From Gordonia alkanivorans NBRC 16433 (GTDB lineage: Bacteria > Actinomycetota > Actinomycetes > Mycobacteriales > Mycobacteriaceae), in assembly GCF_000225505.1 (NCBI RefSeq), contig NZ_BACI01000050.1:1-64000 (forward strand): a DNA stretch of 64,000 nucleotides, given 5' to 3'. Both the position numbers and the translations under genes were made by a program. The notes beneath the pieces were generated by a model. The model saw nothing but the letters and a program-made list of their open reading frames with translations. It was not told the DNA's origin and searched no databases. This document shows positions 1 through 10,008 of this stretch, piece after piece. Each line of letters opens with the position of its first letter. The first letter of the stretch is position 1.

Positions 1-613
1 CCCAAACGGGGTCGGCGTCGTCGTTGGTTACGTGGATCTCGTCGTCGAGGTCGGCGAGGTGGACCACCGAATGGTCAGCCAGCGCATGAGTTTTCGGCAG
101 AGCTACGACTCGACCTTCGTGGCGGATGACGTCGAGTCGCAGGCCGCTGGAATCGGCGAAGGGCGGCCGCACCAGTGCGGCGTCGACCTGGCCCTCACGC
201 ACCGCGGAGGTCTGGTGCGACCACGGGAGTTCGACCATCTGCACCGTCACGTCGGGTACCCGGCGCCGCAGCTCGTCGAGGATCTCGTGGGTGCGGCTTC
301 CCGTTGACGCCGTCATGAAGCCGATTCGCAAGGTGTGGGACAACTCTCGGCGGTAGCTGTCCACCGCGGCGACAGCCCGGTCCGCTGCCGAGACCGACTC
401 TCTGGCCTCCGCGAGGAACCGTTCACCCGCCGGGGTCGGACGGACGGGGCGTGCCGTCCGGTCGACCAGCTCCGCACCGAGGGACCGTTCCAGCTTCCGG
501 ATCTGCTGACTCAGCGATGGCGTGCTGATGTACAGACGCTCCGCAGCGCGTCCGAAATGCCCTTCGTCGACGAGGGCGATCAGGTAGCGCACCAGGTGCA
601 GGTTGAGGGTCAC
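1..613 (-). CDS. LysR-family transcriptional regulator (3' end cut by window edge)
   Basis: The minus strand is open from a GTG at 613 to the window edge and gives about 204 residues. The first 60 read as a LysR winged helix-turn-helix (LVRYLIALVDEGHFGRAAER, then TPSLSQQIRKLERSLGAELV), which is diagnostic of the family. The start of the periplasmic-binding-like effector domain follows (LRIGFMTASTG). The C-terminal third lies outside the window. The gene is divergent from an SDR/NTF2-like operon, so by family habit it probably controls that operon and itself; two dyads lie in the shared intergenic region. Effector unknown. The GTG start is chosen because the regulator's usual N-terminus (TLNLHLVRYL) begins there. 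Confidence 0.88.
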   Translation of the reverse strand, partial: MTLNLHLVRYLIALVDEGHFGRAAERLYISTPSLSQQIRKLERSLGAELVDRTARPVRPTPAGERFLAEARESVSAADRAVAAVDSYRRELSHTLRIGFMTASTGSRTHEILDELRRRVPDVTVQMVELPWSHQTSAVREGQVDAALVRPPFADSSGLRLDVIRHEGRVVALPKTHALADHSVVHLADLDDEIHVTNDDADPVW

Positions 614-642
614 AGGGACAGACTCTATCAAGTGGATGTGAT

Positions 643-695
643 GTAGACCACTAGTCTACGAGCCGCTCATCTGCGATGTTAGGCAAAAGGCTAAC
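643..695. promoter_or_regulatory. Candidate LysR operator dyads between the regulator and the SDR operon
   Basis: Two inverted repeats lie in the divergent gap. One is GTAGAC-N5-GTCTAC at 643-659 with perfect 6-bp arms. The other is GTTAG-N8-CTAAC at 678-695. Two dyads side by side match the recognition-site plus activation-site layout of LysR regulators. Assignment to this regulator is inference from position. Confidence 0.5.
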
Positions 696-873
696 GGTAG
701 CGAGTGGATATGTCATGGACGCGACGTTGTGCCGAGGTCGATGATTGACCTCACACCGAAGGTCTGATCAGTCCCGCCGATCGCGGGCTCGGGCATCGGT
801 GCCGGAGATCATTCCGGCCGACTCGCCGCCATCTTTCGCGGCGACTTTCTCACTCCTCGTACGACGGGAAATC

Positions 874-1650
874 ATGTCCAATTCTTCAGCACCCAAACGG
901 TCGATCGTCACCGGAGCCGCATCCGGAATCGGGTACGCGATCGCCGAGCGCCTCATCGCCGACGGAGGGTCGGTGGTCGCCTTCGATCTCGACTCCGGTG
1001 GTCTGGACGACGCGGCAAAACAGCTCGGCGACAACTACATTGCCCAGCCGGGGAGTGTGACCGACGCGGGCGACATCCAGGCGGCGGTCGCCCGTGCGGA
1101 GTCCGACCTCGGCGGCCTCGACAGTCTGTTCAACGTGGCCGGCGCGATCCGTCCTGGTCCGATCACCGACTTGGACGGGGAAACATGGGATTTCACCGTC
1201 GACATCGTGCTGCGCGGTGTGTTCCTCTGCACCAAGTACGCGGCGCAGAGCATGATCCGTGCCGGTAACGGCGGATCGATCGTCGTCGTGTCATCGGTCA
1301 ATGCCCACATTCCGCTGTACGGCGGAAGTGCGTATGCCGCAGGCAAAGCCGGTGCAGACATGTTCGCCAAGAACGCGGCCCTCGAACTGGGGCGCCACGG
1401 AATCCGCGTCAACTCGGTCCTGCCCGGTCTCGTCGACACCCCGATGGCCGGCTTCATCCTCGAAAACGAGGGAATCATGGCCGAATTCGACGCCAACGCA
1501 GTCCTCAAGCGGCCGGCCAAGCCGTCGGAGCTCGCGGCCCCCGCGGTGTTCCTGGCCTCCGGTGACGCCAGCTACATCACCGGTTCCAGCCTCGTCGTCG
1601 ACGGCGGTTACGAGATCGGTAGTTACCCAGACCTCAGCAAGTACCTGTGA
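874..1650 (+). CDS. Short-chain dehydrogenase/reductase (SDR)
   Basis: This 258-residue classical SDR has the nucleotide-binding TGAASGIG near residue 13, an NVAGAIRPG stretch in place of NNAG, the catalytic serine in VVVSSVN and the YAAGK active site. It should oxidise an alcohol or reduce a carbonyl with NAD(P)H in the cytoplasm; the substrate cannot be read from sequence. ATG 874 is preferred over upstream in-frame TTG/GTG codons because the Rossmann fold starts just after it. A Shine-Dalgarno AGGAGAG after its stop leads into the next gene, so the two form an operon, probably under the divergent LysR regulator. Confidence 0.9.
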   Translation: MSNSSAPKRSIVTGAASGIGYAIAERLIADGGSVVAFDLDSGGLDDAAKQLGDNYIAQPGSVTDAGDIQAAVARAESDLGGLDSLFNVAGAIRPGPITDLDGETWDFTVDIVLRGVFLCTKYAAQSMIRAGNGGSIVVVSSVNAHIPLYGGSAYAAGKAGADMFAKNAALELGRHGIRVNSVLPGLVDTPMAGFILENEGIMAEFDANAVLKRPAKPSELAAPAVFLASGDASYITGSSLVVDGGYEIGSYPDLSKYL

Positions 1651-1666
1651 AGGAGAGAGCACAACA

Positions 1667-2326
1667 ATGAGTACAGCCCACGTTTCCGTTGCCACCCGTA
1701 CGTCGTATGAGGAGGAGTTCGTCCACATGATGGACGACGTCGACGACCTCATAGACACCCTGGAGAATCCCAAGCACCGCAAGATCCTCATCAACTATCG
1801 CAGGCATGGACTGTTGGAGGTCTCCGGTCGCTACGAGGAACTGCTCGCACCCAACATGACCGTCCCGCATCCGCACTACCGGCTCTTCGAAGGTGGGCAG
1901 GGGACCATCCTCGACGGGATGGACACGGTTCGCGCCTTCTATCAGCAGCTCGCTGCGATGGACATGCTCGTGATGTGGACGGGAAAGCAGAAGATGGCCG
2001 TGCACGACTGGGGCTTCGCCGGAGAGGCCGAGTTCAGCCAGTTCGTGCCGGGTGCGTTGCTCGGCGACAACGTCTTCGATTCGGTGAACAACGATCCGGG
2101 CGCACCCTCGTCGTCACAGTACGACGCCGACTCGTTCTACCTTGTCCGCCGGACGCTCGCCTTCTTCTGGCCCTACGACGAGGACGGCAAGATGATCGGC
2201 GAGCACGTCTACGAGGACACCGAGTCCAAAGTAGTCACCAAGGTCGGCAACGACGAGGTCATCACCGGCGCGCGCGCCGCCGAACTGTTGGCTCCGATCA
2301 TCGACAAGTACGGCGTGCCGCAGTGA
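1667..2326 (+). CDS. NTF2-like (SnoaL-type) protein of unknown function
   Basis: This 219-residue protein follows the SDR by 16 bp with a good ribosome site (AGGAGAG, 1651-1657). The middle (YEELLAPNMTVPHPHYRL, then VRAFYQQLAAMDMLVMW) has the look of a cone-shaped NTF2/SnoaL fold used for small hydrophobic ligands. That reading rests on pattern, not on a conserved catalytic motif. No signal peptide or membrane segment is seen. Its pairing with an SDR and a LysR regulator suggests a catabolic or detoxifying step on a small organic compound, which is inference. Confidence 0.6.
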   Translation: MSTAHVSVATRTSYEEEFVHMMDDVDDLIDTLENPKHRKILINYRRHGLLEVSGRYEELLAPNMTVPHPHYRLFEGGQGTILDGMDTVRAFYQQLAAMDMLVMWTGKQKMAVHDWGFAGEAEFSQFVPGALLGDNVFDSVNNDPGAPSSSQYDADSFYLVRRTLAFFWPYDEDGKMIGEHVYEDTESKVVTKVGNDEVITGARAAELLAPIIDKYGVPQ

Positions 2327-2354
2327 CCGGTTCGAGGGTCTGATTCGCTTCGGT

Positions 2355-2397
2355 CGACGAGCCGCCGCGGGGGAACCACCCCCGCGGCGGCTCGTCG
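2355..2397. terminator. Bidirectional hairpin terminator
   Basis: A perfect 19-bp stem (2355-2373 with 2379-2397) closes a 5-nt loop between two convergent genes. There is no long T-run, as is common for actinobacterial terminators. It can serve both the NTF2-like gene and the LLM gene. Confidence 0.8.
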
Positions 2398-2413
2398 TGC
2401 GGGGTCGTGGGAA

Positions 2414-3307
2414 TCAGCGGTCGATGTCACGCAGCAACCCGATCACCGGCGCGAACTGCTCGAGGACCGGTTCGAGGACAGTGAGGTAGCTGATCCCGGT
2501 GCGCTTCCGGAGTTCGACGAGGCGTGCGGCGATGTCGGCGGCGGAGCCGATGAGGACCGACGGTAGGTCGAGGAACTCCTCCGGACTCATCGGCAACTCC
2601 CACTTCGCGATGTTCTCCTCGGCGATGCGTCGCGGGTCGTCGGTGACCACGACGATCTGCATCAGCAGGTTCCACTCGACATCGCCGGACCTGGCGCCGG
2701 CCGCGTCGCGTGCGAACGCGACCCGTTCGTCGAAGTCCGTGGCCGATAGCGGCTCGAGGTCACCTTTCCGACCGGTGCGCGCCGCGGTGAACCCCACGAT
2801 GTCGGCGTGCTCGGCGGCCATCCGAAGCACACGGTCGCCGTTGCCGCCGAGAAGCAGAGGCACGCGCCCCTGTACCGGACGTGGGGTGTGCTCGGGGGCG
2901 GAGAGCAGTGAGGTCACCCGGGCCACGGTGTCGCCCAGATGGTCGACGCGGCGCCCGGCCGTTGGGAATTCGATTCCGGCCGCCTCGAACTCCTCCTTGA
3001 CGTAGCCCGTGCCCAGGCCGAGCTCGACACGGCCGTCGGACAGCTGGTCGACGGTCGCCACGTCGCGGGCGAGCAGCACCGGGTTGGTGAATGCCGCGTT
3101 GAGGACGAAGGGCCCGACGCGGAGGCGTTCGGTGGCGGCGGCCGTCGCGAGCGCAGGCCAAGGGCTCGGGATGCCCAGGTGGTCCGGGACCAGCAGGACG
3201 TCGAAGCCGAGCTGTTCGACGTGTCGCGCGCGGCCTTCCCACGACGCGCTGGAGTCCACTGCGAGCATGTTGACCCCGAACCGGAACGCCCTGGACGCGA
3301 GAGACAT
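2414..3307 (-). CDS. LLM-class (F420-type) oxidoreductase
   Basis: This 297-residue luciferase-like TIM barrel has the usual signatures: FDVLLVPDHLGIPSPWPALA near the N-terminus, LLARDVATVDQLSDGRVELGLGTGY, and LLLGGNGDRVLRMAAEHAD. In mycolata such proteins usually use coenzyme F420, though FMN use cannot be excluded. ATG 3307 is chosen because a TACGTT hexamer (3314-3319 on the complement) sits 6 nt before it, which is a leaderless arrangement. It is convergent with the NTF2-like gene and divergent from groEL. Substrate unknown. Confidence 0.85.
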   Translation of the reverse strand: MSLASRAFRFGVNMLAVDSSASWEGRARHVEQLGFDVLLVPDHLGIPSPWPALATAAATERLRVGPFVLNAAFTNPVLLARDVATVDQLSDGRVELGLGTGYVKEEFEAAGIEFPTAGRRVDHLGDTVARVTSLLSAPEHTPRPVQGRVPLLLGGNGDRVLRMAAEHADIVGFTAARTGRKGDLEPLSATDFDERVAFARDAAGARSGDVEWNLLMQIVVVTDDPRRIAEENIAKWELPMSPEEFLDLPSVLIGSAADIAARLVELRKRTGISYLTVLEPVLEQFAPVIGLLRDIDR

Positions 3308-3373
3308 GTCCTCAACGTAACCAGGGTCGCCGCGGCCGGCCGGGCGAATGCGGTGGCCCCGGTCCGGTGCAAC

Positions 3374-3400
3374 CTTGCACTCGGCAGGGTCGAGTGCTAA
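3374..3400 (+). promoter_or_regulatory. CIRCE element 1 (HrcA operator)
   Basis: The arms are CTTGCACTC and GAGTGCTAA with a 9-bp spacer, matching the CIRCE consensus TTAGCACTC-N9-GAGTGCTAA at 16 of 18 arm positions. CIRCE is bound by HrcA and represses groE genes until heat shock. Confidence 0.93.
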
Positions 3401-3408
3401 AACGGACC

Positions 3409-3435
3409 TTGGCACTCGCGAGCTGTGAGTGCCAG
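3409..3435 (+). promoter_or_regulatory. CIRCE element 2 (HrcA operator)
   Basis: A second CIRCE has arms TTGGCACTC and GAGTGCCAG, again with a 9-bp spacer, and starts 35 bp after the first. Two tandem sites imply tight HrcA repression of groEL2. The ATG lies about 107 bp downstream. Confidence 0.9.
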
Positions 3436-3464
3436 GTCGGGACGGTGAGATCGGTACCGAATGA

Positions 3465-5168
<1,704 letters not shown>

Positions 5169-5207
5169 TTCAGAACCCCTAGCTTCACCAGCTCTACATC
5201 TCACGAG

Positions 5208-5240
5208 CCGGCCCACTCCCTTCCAGGAGTGGGCCGGTTT
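5208..5240 (+). terminator. groEL2 terminator
   Basis: A 12-bp perfect stem (5208-5219 with 5226-5237) closes a 6-nt loop and is followed by TTT. Flanking CACGA/TCGTG can extend the stem. groEL2 is therefore monocistronic. Confidence 0.88.
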
Positions 5241-5869
5241 CGTGTGTTGGTTCTCGAGTCGCCGCCGGAATGGTGCGCGGCAGAAGGTTTCACCCAGGTC
5301 CTGGAGAAGGTGCACGCCGACTGACCCGTCGTGTGTGAACAGTCGGGTTTGGGTATGGCACTCCGGATGCAGACGTTCCTCGTGGCAAGACTCTCGCTCC
5401 ACATCTCCGGCGCGTCCGGTGGACCGGCACGGTGGCACGGTCATCGGTGATCCCGCCGGCGCTCCTGCAGAATCCGCGGCGGATGTTCCCGGGGCCGGTG
5501 GACGCCTAGGAAACGCCACGCCCGCCGACGACACGCCGCGGGTCGTCCGACCGGTCGAATTCTTGTGCGTGCATGTGCCGAAGGCGATGAGACATTCGTC
5601 GAATCCGATCTCCAACGTCGGTGACGCGATTTGCAGAATGCCCGGTCACAACGTTTTTGGCCGAGTGAGGACGGTCGTCCTAATGATCACGAACTCGTGA
5701 TTGTGGATTGCTATTCGCGATTGCGTTCTCGAGGATTCGTGTCGGAATCGCTGAACAAACCGATGCTGTCGTCGCGGGTGAGTATGGTCGCGAATGTATT
5801 CGGATCGATACCCGAGCGTTGGAAATCTGTTGTCCGGGCAGGTTCCACGCGTCGACATATGAAGGGACG
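5241..5869. other. Gene-poor interval between groEL2 and the antigen-85-like gene
   Basis: I see no convincing gene here. Open frames are short, lack ribosome sites and have atypical composition. The last 170 bp are less GC-rich than the surroundings, which fits the promoter of the downstream secreted esterase. In C. glutamicum the porin genes porH and porA follow groEL2, so the interval was read for similar small acidic peptides and none was found. Confidence 0.5.
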
Positions 5870-6895
5870 ATGATGTCCGTGACGAGCGGCAACCTCCATC
5901 GCCGTACGGTCCAGGCGTTCATCGCATTCGTCGTAGCCGTTGTCTCGATTGGCTTTTCCGTGACAGCGACGGCGGACACGGGGGCCAAGTCCAAGCGGGC
6001 CGACCGGCTCGCGGAAGCGATGGCCGAGGGGCGGGCCCTTGACCTGACTGTGCACTCGACGTCGATGAACCGTGATGTGCCGATCCGGATTCTCGTCGCG
6101 GCCGACAGGTCGGTGCCCCGGCCCACGCTTTATCTGCTCAACGGATCCGGTGGTGGGGAGGGTGATGCACACTGGTTCGCCCAGACCGACATCGTCGAAT
6201 TCGCCGCCGACAAGAACGTGAACATCGTCGTTCCGATGAGTGGCGGATACAGCTATTACACGGATTGGGTGAAGGTCGATCCGGTCTTGGGCCGTAACAA
6301 GTGGACGACATTTCTGACCCAAGAGCTGCCCCCGGTCATCGACGCGAAGCTGAACGCTACCGGGGCCAACGCCATCGCGGGGATCTCGATGGCAGGAACA
6401 TCGGTGCTCGCCCTGGCCGAGGCGGCGCCGGAGCTGTATCGCGGGGTCGCGTCCTACAGCGGATGTGCCGAGACCACCACCAGGCTCGGCCAGTTGGCCG
6501 TCCAGGCGGTGGTCGGCGGGAACGGCGGGGACATCACCAACATCTGGGGACCCCTCGATGCGCCCGGCTGGCGTGCTCACGACCCAGTGGTCAACGCCCA
6601 CAAACTCCGTGGCAAGGCGATTTATGTCAGCAGCGGCACCGGCATGCCCGGAAGGCACGATCACCTGGCAAACGAGGCGATCGACGGTGACGTGGTTGAG
6701 TACGCCAGGATCGTCGGCGTAGGCGGCCCTCTCGAGGCGGCGACCTACTACTGCACGCAGAACCTCGACAAGAGGCTCAAGCAGCTACGCATCCCCGCGA
6801 CGATCGACTACGAGCCCGGGACGCATTCGTGGCCGTACTGGCAGGACCAGCTGGCCAAGTCGTGGCCGATGCTCGAGCGCGCTCTGACCCGCTGA
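5870..6895 (+). CDS. Secreted antigen-85-family esterase/mycolyltransferase
   Basis: This 341-residue alpha/beta hydrolase has a basic N-terminus and a hydrophobic signal segment (AFIAFVVAVVSIGFSV) ending near ADTGAK. The nucleophile is S173 in GISMAGTS, matching the antigen-85 GLSM motif. The catalytic histidine is H319 in GTHSWPYW, which mirrors GTHSWEYW of antigen 85. The family transfers mycolic acids between trehalose monomycolate and arabinogalactan, trehalose or proteins at the cell envelope. A weak Shine-Dalgarno AAGGGA (5862-5867) precedes the tandem ATG 5870/5873. A paralogue with the same fold lies at 60500-61492. Transferase versus plain esterase activity cannot be decided by reading. 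Confidence 0.85.
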   Translation: MMSVTSGNLHRRTVQAFIAFVVAVVSIGFSVTATADTGAKSKRADRLAEAMAEGRALDLTVHSTSMNRDVPIRILVAADRSVPRPTLYLLNGSGGGEGDAHWFAQTDIVEFAADKNVNIVVPMSGGYSYYTDWVKVDPVLGRNKWTTFLTQELPPVIDAKLNATGANAIAGISMAGTSVLALAEAAPELYRGVASYSGCAETTTRLGQLAVQAVVGGNGGDITNIWGPLDAPGWRAHDPVVNAHKLRGKAIYVSSGTGMPGRHDHLANEAIDGDVVEYARIVGVGGPLEAATYYCTQNLDKRLKQLRIPATIDYEPGTHSWPYWQDQLAKSWPMLERALTR

Positions 6896-6936
6896 TCTGC
6901 CGGCTGGACGCCGGTGAGGCGTGTTCATCTGCGACG

Positions 6937-7758
6937 ATGAGTCGCGTGACTGTGACACCCGGTGCGCCGAGCCCGATCGGCAGCCTCCCGAATCTGCGTG
7001 ACCTCGGCGGCTGGCGGACCGCCGACGGGCGAGTGGTGCGTTCCGGGTTGCTGTTCCGGTCGACGGACTTCTCGTCGCTCACCGACTCCGATGTCGCCGC
7101 CCTCGAGAGCCTCGGCCTGCGCACGGTGTACGACCTCCGTTCGGTGCACGAGAGGGAGGCCATCCCGGACCCGTCCCTGCCCGACGTCACCGAGGTCGGG
7201 CTCGACGTGCTCGCCGACGCGCAGATGTCGATCCCGGCCAACATCGGTGCCGTACTCGCTGATCCGGCCGTGGTCGCCCAGGCCGACAAGGTCCTGGCCG
7301 GGGGTAAGGCGCGGGAGATGATCTCGGGTACCTACCGCGAGATGATCACCCTGCCGAGTGCCACGGCCGCCTACTCGGAGTTCTATCGCGGGCTCCTCGG
7401 CGACGCGCCGAGCCCGATCCTCTTCCACTGCACGACCGGCAAGGACCGCACCGGTTGGGCCGCCGCGGCATTCCTCACCCTGGTCGGGGTGGGTGAAGAG
7501 GACGTCTACCGCGACTACCTGCTGACCAACGAGCGCCTCATCCCGGCGCTGAGGCACATCTTCGACGGCTTCGCGGCCGCGGGCGGCGACCCGCAACTTC
7601 TCGTCGGCGTGCTCGGCGTCGACGCGGGATACCTCGACGCGGCCTTCGATGAGGTGCGGACCAGATACGGCGGCATCGAGGGGTACTTCAGCGAGGCGCT
7701 CGGTATCGGTACCCGCGAGCAGGACAAGATCCGCGAACGTTTCCTCGTGGAGGCCTGA
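6937..7758 (+). CDS. Tyrosine-protein phosphatase (PtpB-like)
   Basis: This 273-residue protein carries the cysteine phosphatase loop HCTTGKDRTG with C165 and R171 in C(X)5R spacing. The K-D after the TG pair is typical of the atypical lipid/tyrosine phosphatases such as mycobacterial PtpB. The N-terminus has the family motif NLRDLGGWRTADGRVVRSGLLFRS. It should remove phosphate from tyrosine, serine or phosphoinositides. No export signal is visible, although PtpB is secreted in M. tuberculosis without a classical one. It lies 41 bp after the antigen-85-like gene, so co-transcription is possible. Confidence 0.9.
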   Translation: MSRVTVTPGAPSPIGSLPNLRDLGGWRTADGRVVRSGLLFRSTDFSSLTDSDVAALESLGLRTVYDLRSVHEREAIPDPSLPDVTEVGLDVLADAQMSIPANIGAVLADPAVVAQADKVLAGGKAREMISGTYREMITLPSATAAYSEFYRGLLGDAPSPILFHCTTGKDRTGWAAAAFLTLVGVGEEDVYRDYLLTNERLIPALRHIFDGFAAAGGDPQLLVGVLGVDAGYLDAAFDEVRTRYGGIEGYFSEALGIGTREQDKIRERFLVEA

Positions 7759-7848
7759 CCCGGGTCCACCGGAAGACGATGCGCGTGGTCATGCCGTGTG
7801 CGACCACGGTCTGCGTACCCGGTCGGACACGCCTCCCGGGCGATCGGG

Positions 7849-7866
7849 CTATGTATAGTTGCATAG
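7849..7866. promoter_or_regulatory. Candidate TetR operator overlapping a promoter
   Basis: CTATG-N8-CATAG forms a perfect dyad 29 bp before the ATG of the TetR gene and contains TATAGT, a plausible -10. Autoregulation by the following repressor is the simplest reading. Confidence 0.5.
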
Positions 7867-7895
7867 ACCACCCGGACGAGATGAAGGAGCAGGTC

Positions 7896-8501
7896 ATGGC
7901 GCCGCATTCCGCCGAATCCGTCATCTCCGGATCGGATGAGCGTGGTCCGCGTGAGCGGATGATCGTCCATGCCGCGGACCTGATCGGTCGCGACGGTGTC
8001 GCCGCGACCTCGATCGGCGACGTCATCTCCGCGAGCGCCGCGCCTCGCGGGTCCATCTACCACCACTTTCCCGGCGGCAAGACGCAGCTCATGACCGAGG
8101 CGGTCCAGTACGCGGGAGACTTCATCGCCGAGCGGCTCGCGCGCCGGGTTACGCTCACCCCCGCCGAGACGGTTCGCGAGATCGGCGGCGTGTGGCGGCG
8201 CATGCTGGTCAACACCGACTTTCAGTTCGGCTGCCCGGTCATGGCCGGCGGCCTGGCGCGTCGCGGCGAGCCCGAGGTGGCCGACGCCGCCGCCGAGATC
8301 CTCCGCCGCTGGGCCGATCTGATCACCGCCCGGCTCGTCGTCGACGGTGTGGACAGCGAGCGCGCCGATTCGCTGGCGAACCTGATCGTGGCCGCCATCG
8401 AGGGGGCGGTCGCACTCTGTCAGACGCAGCGCAGCGTCGAACCGCTCGATCGGGTCATCGCCGAACTGGCCGCCCTCTGCGACGCCGCGGTCTACCGGTA
8501 G
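7896..8501 (+). CDS. TetR/AcrR-family repressor (LmrA/YxaF-like)
   Basis: This 201-residue protein has an N-terminal TetR helix-turn-helix (RERMIVHAADLIGRDGVA, then SASAAPRGSIYHHFPGGKTQ), with PRGSIYHHFPGGK typical of the LmrA/YxaF branch. The C-terminal ligand domain carries GCPVMAGG, similar to the GCP motif of that branch, which senses drugs or flavonoids. AGGAG at 7885-7889 selects ATG 7896 over the in-frame ATG at 7881. A dyad sits in the promoter. No efflux pump is adjacent, so the target beyond itself is unknown; the next gene downstream could be co-regulated. Confidence 0.88.
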   Translation: MAPHSAESVISGSDERGPRERMIVHAADLIGRDGVAATSIGDVISASAAPRGSIYHHFPGGKTQLMTEAVQYAGDFIAERLARRVTLTPAETVREIGGVWRRMLVNTDFQFGCPVMAGGLARRGEPEVADAAAEILRRWADLITARLVVDGVDSERADSLANLIVAAIEGAVALCQTQRSVEPLDRVIAELAALCDAAVYR

Positions 8502-8649
8502 GCATTCCCACCGGTTCTGGCGAACCCGCAGACCTGGTCATCTGTACGTCGTTGGCTTGCGGCGGGCTCCGTAGTAGGTTCACGGTGGCGCCACCTCGGT
8601 GGCAGTACGCCGTGTGAACGACGCTGGGCCGAGTTCGGGAGGGGACACG

Positions 8650-9327
8650 ATGACGCCGGTCTTCCGGCATGAGCTGGGCTCGGACTTCGACCGCCTCCAC
8701 CCCAACGTCGCATGGCGTTACGGCATCGACTCCACCTCCGGGGTCGCCCAGATCTGCCACGGCATGTACGAGTCGGTGTACGTGTCCTCGGTCCTGCCCC
8801 CACCGGCTCTCTGGCACTACGCCAAGCGGAACGCCCTGCCGTCCAAGACCAGTCGGATGGTCCCGTTCACCCAGGCCTACTACTGCTACGTCGATGAACT
8901 CGAGCGCGAGTCCCTCGCGGTACTGCGGACCTTCCGGTACACGACCGGCCCGCGCAAGCTCAACTCCCTCCTCGTCGCGGGACGCAGCGGACTCGTCGAC
9001 TACTTCGGCGACGGACCCGAGTTCCTCTATCCGATCGAGCCGTCGGTGACCCCGGCCGGCGAGCTGCTCCTCGAGAGCGGACCGATGCGCTGGCTGGGGC
9101 GCGGACCGAAGGTGGGCATGAAGGGCCTCTTCACCGCGCAGATGAAATACATCGAGGGGTGGGACGAGAAGCGCGAACGCTTCCGCTGTGACATGACGGT
9201 TCGCAATCCGGTCATCGGCGAGATCATGCATTTCCGAGGATGGTTCACGGCGGCGGACCAGGCGTGCACACTCCGCGACATCCCCGACGAGGCGTGGCCG
9301 GTGAACCTCGTCGACCGGGAGAGCTGA
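8650..9327 (+). CDS. Conserved protein, DUF4166-like
   Basis: This 225-residue protein resembles the DUF4166 family, which is often found as a stand-alone domain or fused to SDRs. Motifs seen are LHPNVAWRYG near residue 14 and GPMRWLGRGPKVGMKGLFTA in the middle, followed by an aromatic-rich strand (FRCDMTVRNPVIGEIMHFRG). A strong GGGAGGGG (8637-8644) selects ATG 8650. No signal peptide or transmembrane segment is seen. Function is unknown; the family assignment is from memory and moderate. Confidence 0.65.
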   Translation: MTPVFRHELGSDFDRLHPNVAWRYGIDSTSGVAQICHGMYESVYVSSVLPPPALWHYAKRNALPSKTSRMVPFTQAYYCYVDELERESLAVLRTFRYTTGPRKLNSLLVAGRSGLVDYFGDGPEFLYPIEPSVTPAGELLLESGPMRWLGRGPKVGMKGLFTAQMKYIEGWDEKRERFRCDMTVRNPVIGEIMHFRGWFTAADQACTLRDIPDEAWPVNLVDRES

Positions 9328-9434
9328 TCCCCGTCGAGGCGCGAGCTGGGTGAACCTGGTCACCCGACCAGGACGAATCCCGACGGCGCACGGTTCGGTG
9401 TGTGCCCGCGGAGGCCGGACGGTAGGTTCACCCC

Positions 9435-9875
9435 ATGGCTGTCTCCGCGAACATCGAATTCCACATCGCCGCCCCGGTCTCGGTGGTGATGGAAGTACTC
9501 ATGGACATCGAGTCCCTCCCCGAGTGGTCGGGCCCCCACAAAGAGGCCGAGATCATCGACGAGCACGACGACGGCGCACCGAGGACCGTGCGCATGGTGG
9601 TCACCGCGGCGGGTATCTCCGACGAACAGACCTGTACGTACGAGTGGACCGACACGACCTGCGAATGGCGCCTGATCAAGTCGAATCAGCTCAGTGAACA
9701 GCGCGGCAAGTACACCGTCACCGCGACCGACACCGGTTCGCACGTGCACTTCGACCTGGAGGTCGATCTCAAGATCAAACTGCCCGGATTGATCGTCAAG
9801 CGCGCCCAGAAGATGGCCGTCGACACCTCGCGCAAGGGGCTCACCGCCGAAGCCGAGAAGCGCGCCGCCGGCTGA
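9435..9875 (+). CDS. SRPBCC/START-like protein
   Basis: This is a 146-residue single-domain protein of the SRPBCC (polyketide cyclase/START-like) superfamily. It opens with IEFHIAAPVSVVMEVLMDIE, the usual first strand and helix, and continues with SLPEWSGPHKEAEI. Such proteins bind a hydrophobic ligand in a helix-grip cavity. A TAGGTT hexamer ends 6 nt before the ATG and there is no Shine-Dalgarno, so the mRNA is probably leaderless. Ligand and role are unknown. Confidence 0.8.
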   Translation: MAVSANIEFHIAAPVSVVMEVLMDIESLPEWSGPHKEAEIIDEHDDGAPRTVRMVVTAAGISDEQTCTYEWTDTTCEWRLIKSNQLSEQRGKYTVTATDTGSHVHFDLEVDLKIKLPGLIVKRAQKMAVDTSRKGLTAEAEKRAAG

Positions 9876-10008
9876 GCAAACCGCGCCCGAACCGGGTCGC
9901 CGTCATCCGGACGGTGTCGACCCGACGATCCCCCGGGTGGCCCGCGCGGACCGCGGGTACCCTGGGATCGTCATCAGCCCAGCCGTTGCACCATGGAGGC
10001 CAAATCCC

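Noticed and set aside
678..695. Iron box reading of GTTAG-N8-CTAAC
   Set aside because: Spacing and the AAAA centre do not fit the IdeR/DtxR consensus; kept only as a dyad for the LysR regulator.
745..873. In-frame extension of the first SDR gene to a TTG at 745
   Set aside because: The extension precedes the Rossmann fold, is Ser/Arg-rich and has no ribosome site; ATG 874 fits family length.
5241..5869. porH/porA-like genes after groEL2, as in C. glutamicum
   Set aside because: No short acidic frame with a ribosome site was found in this interval.
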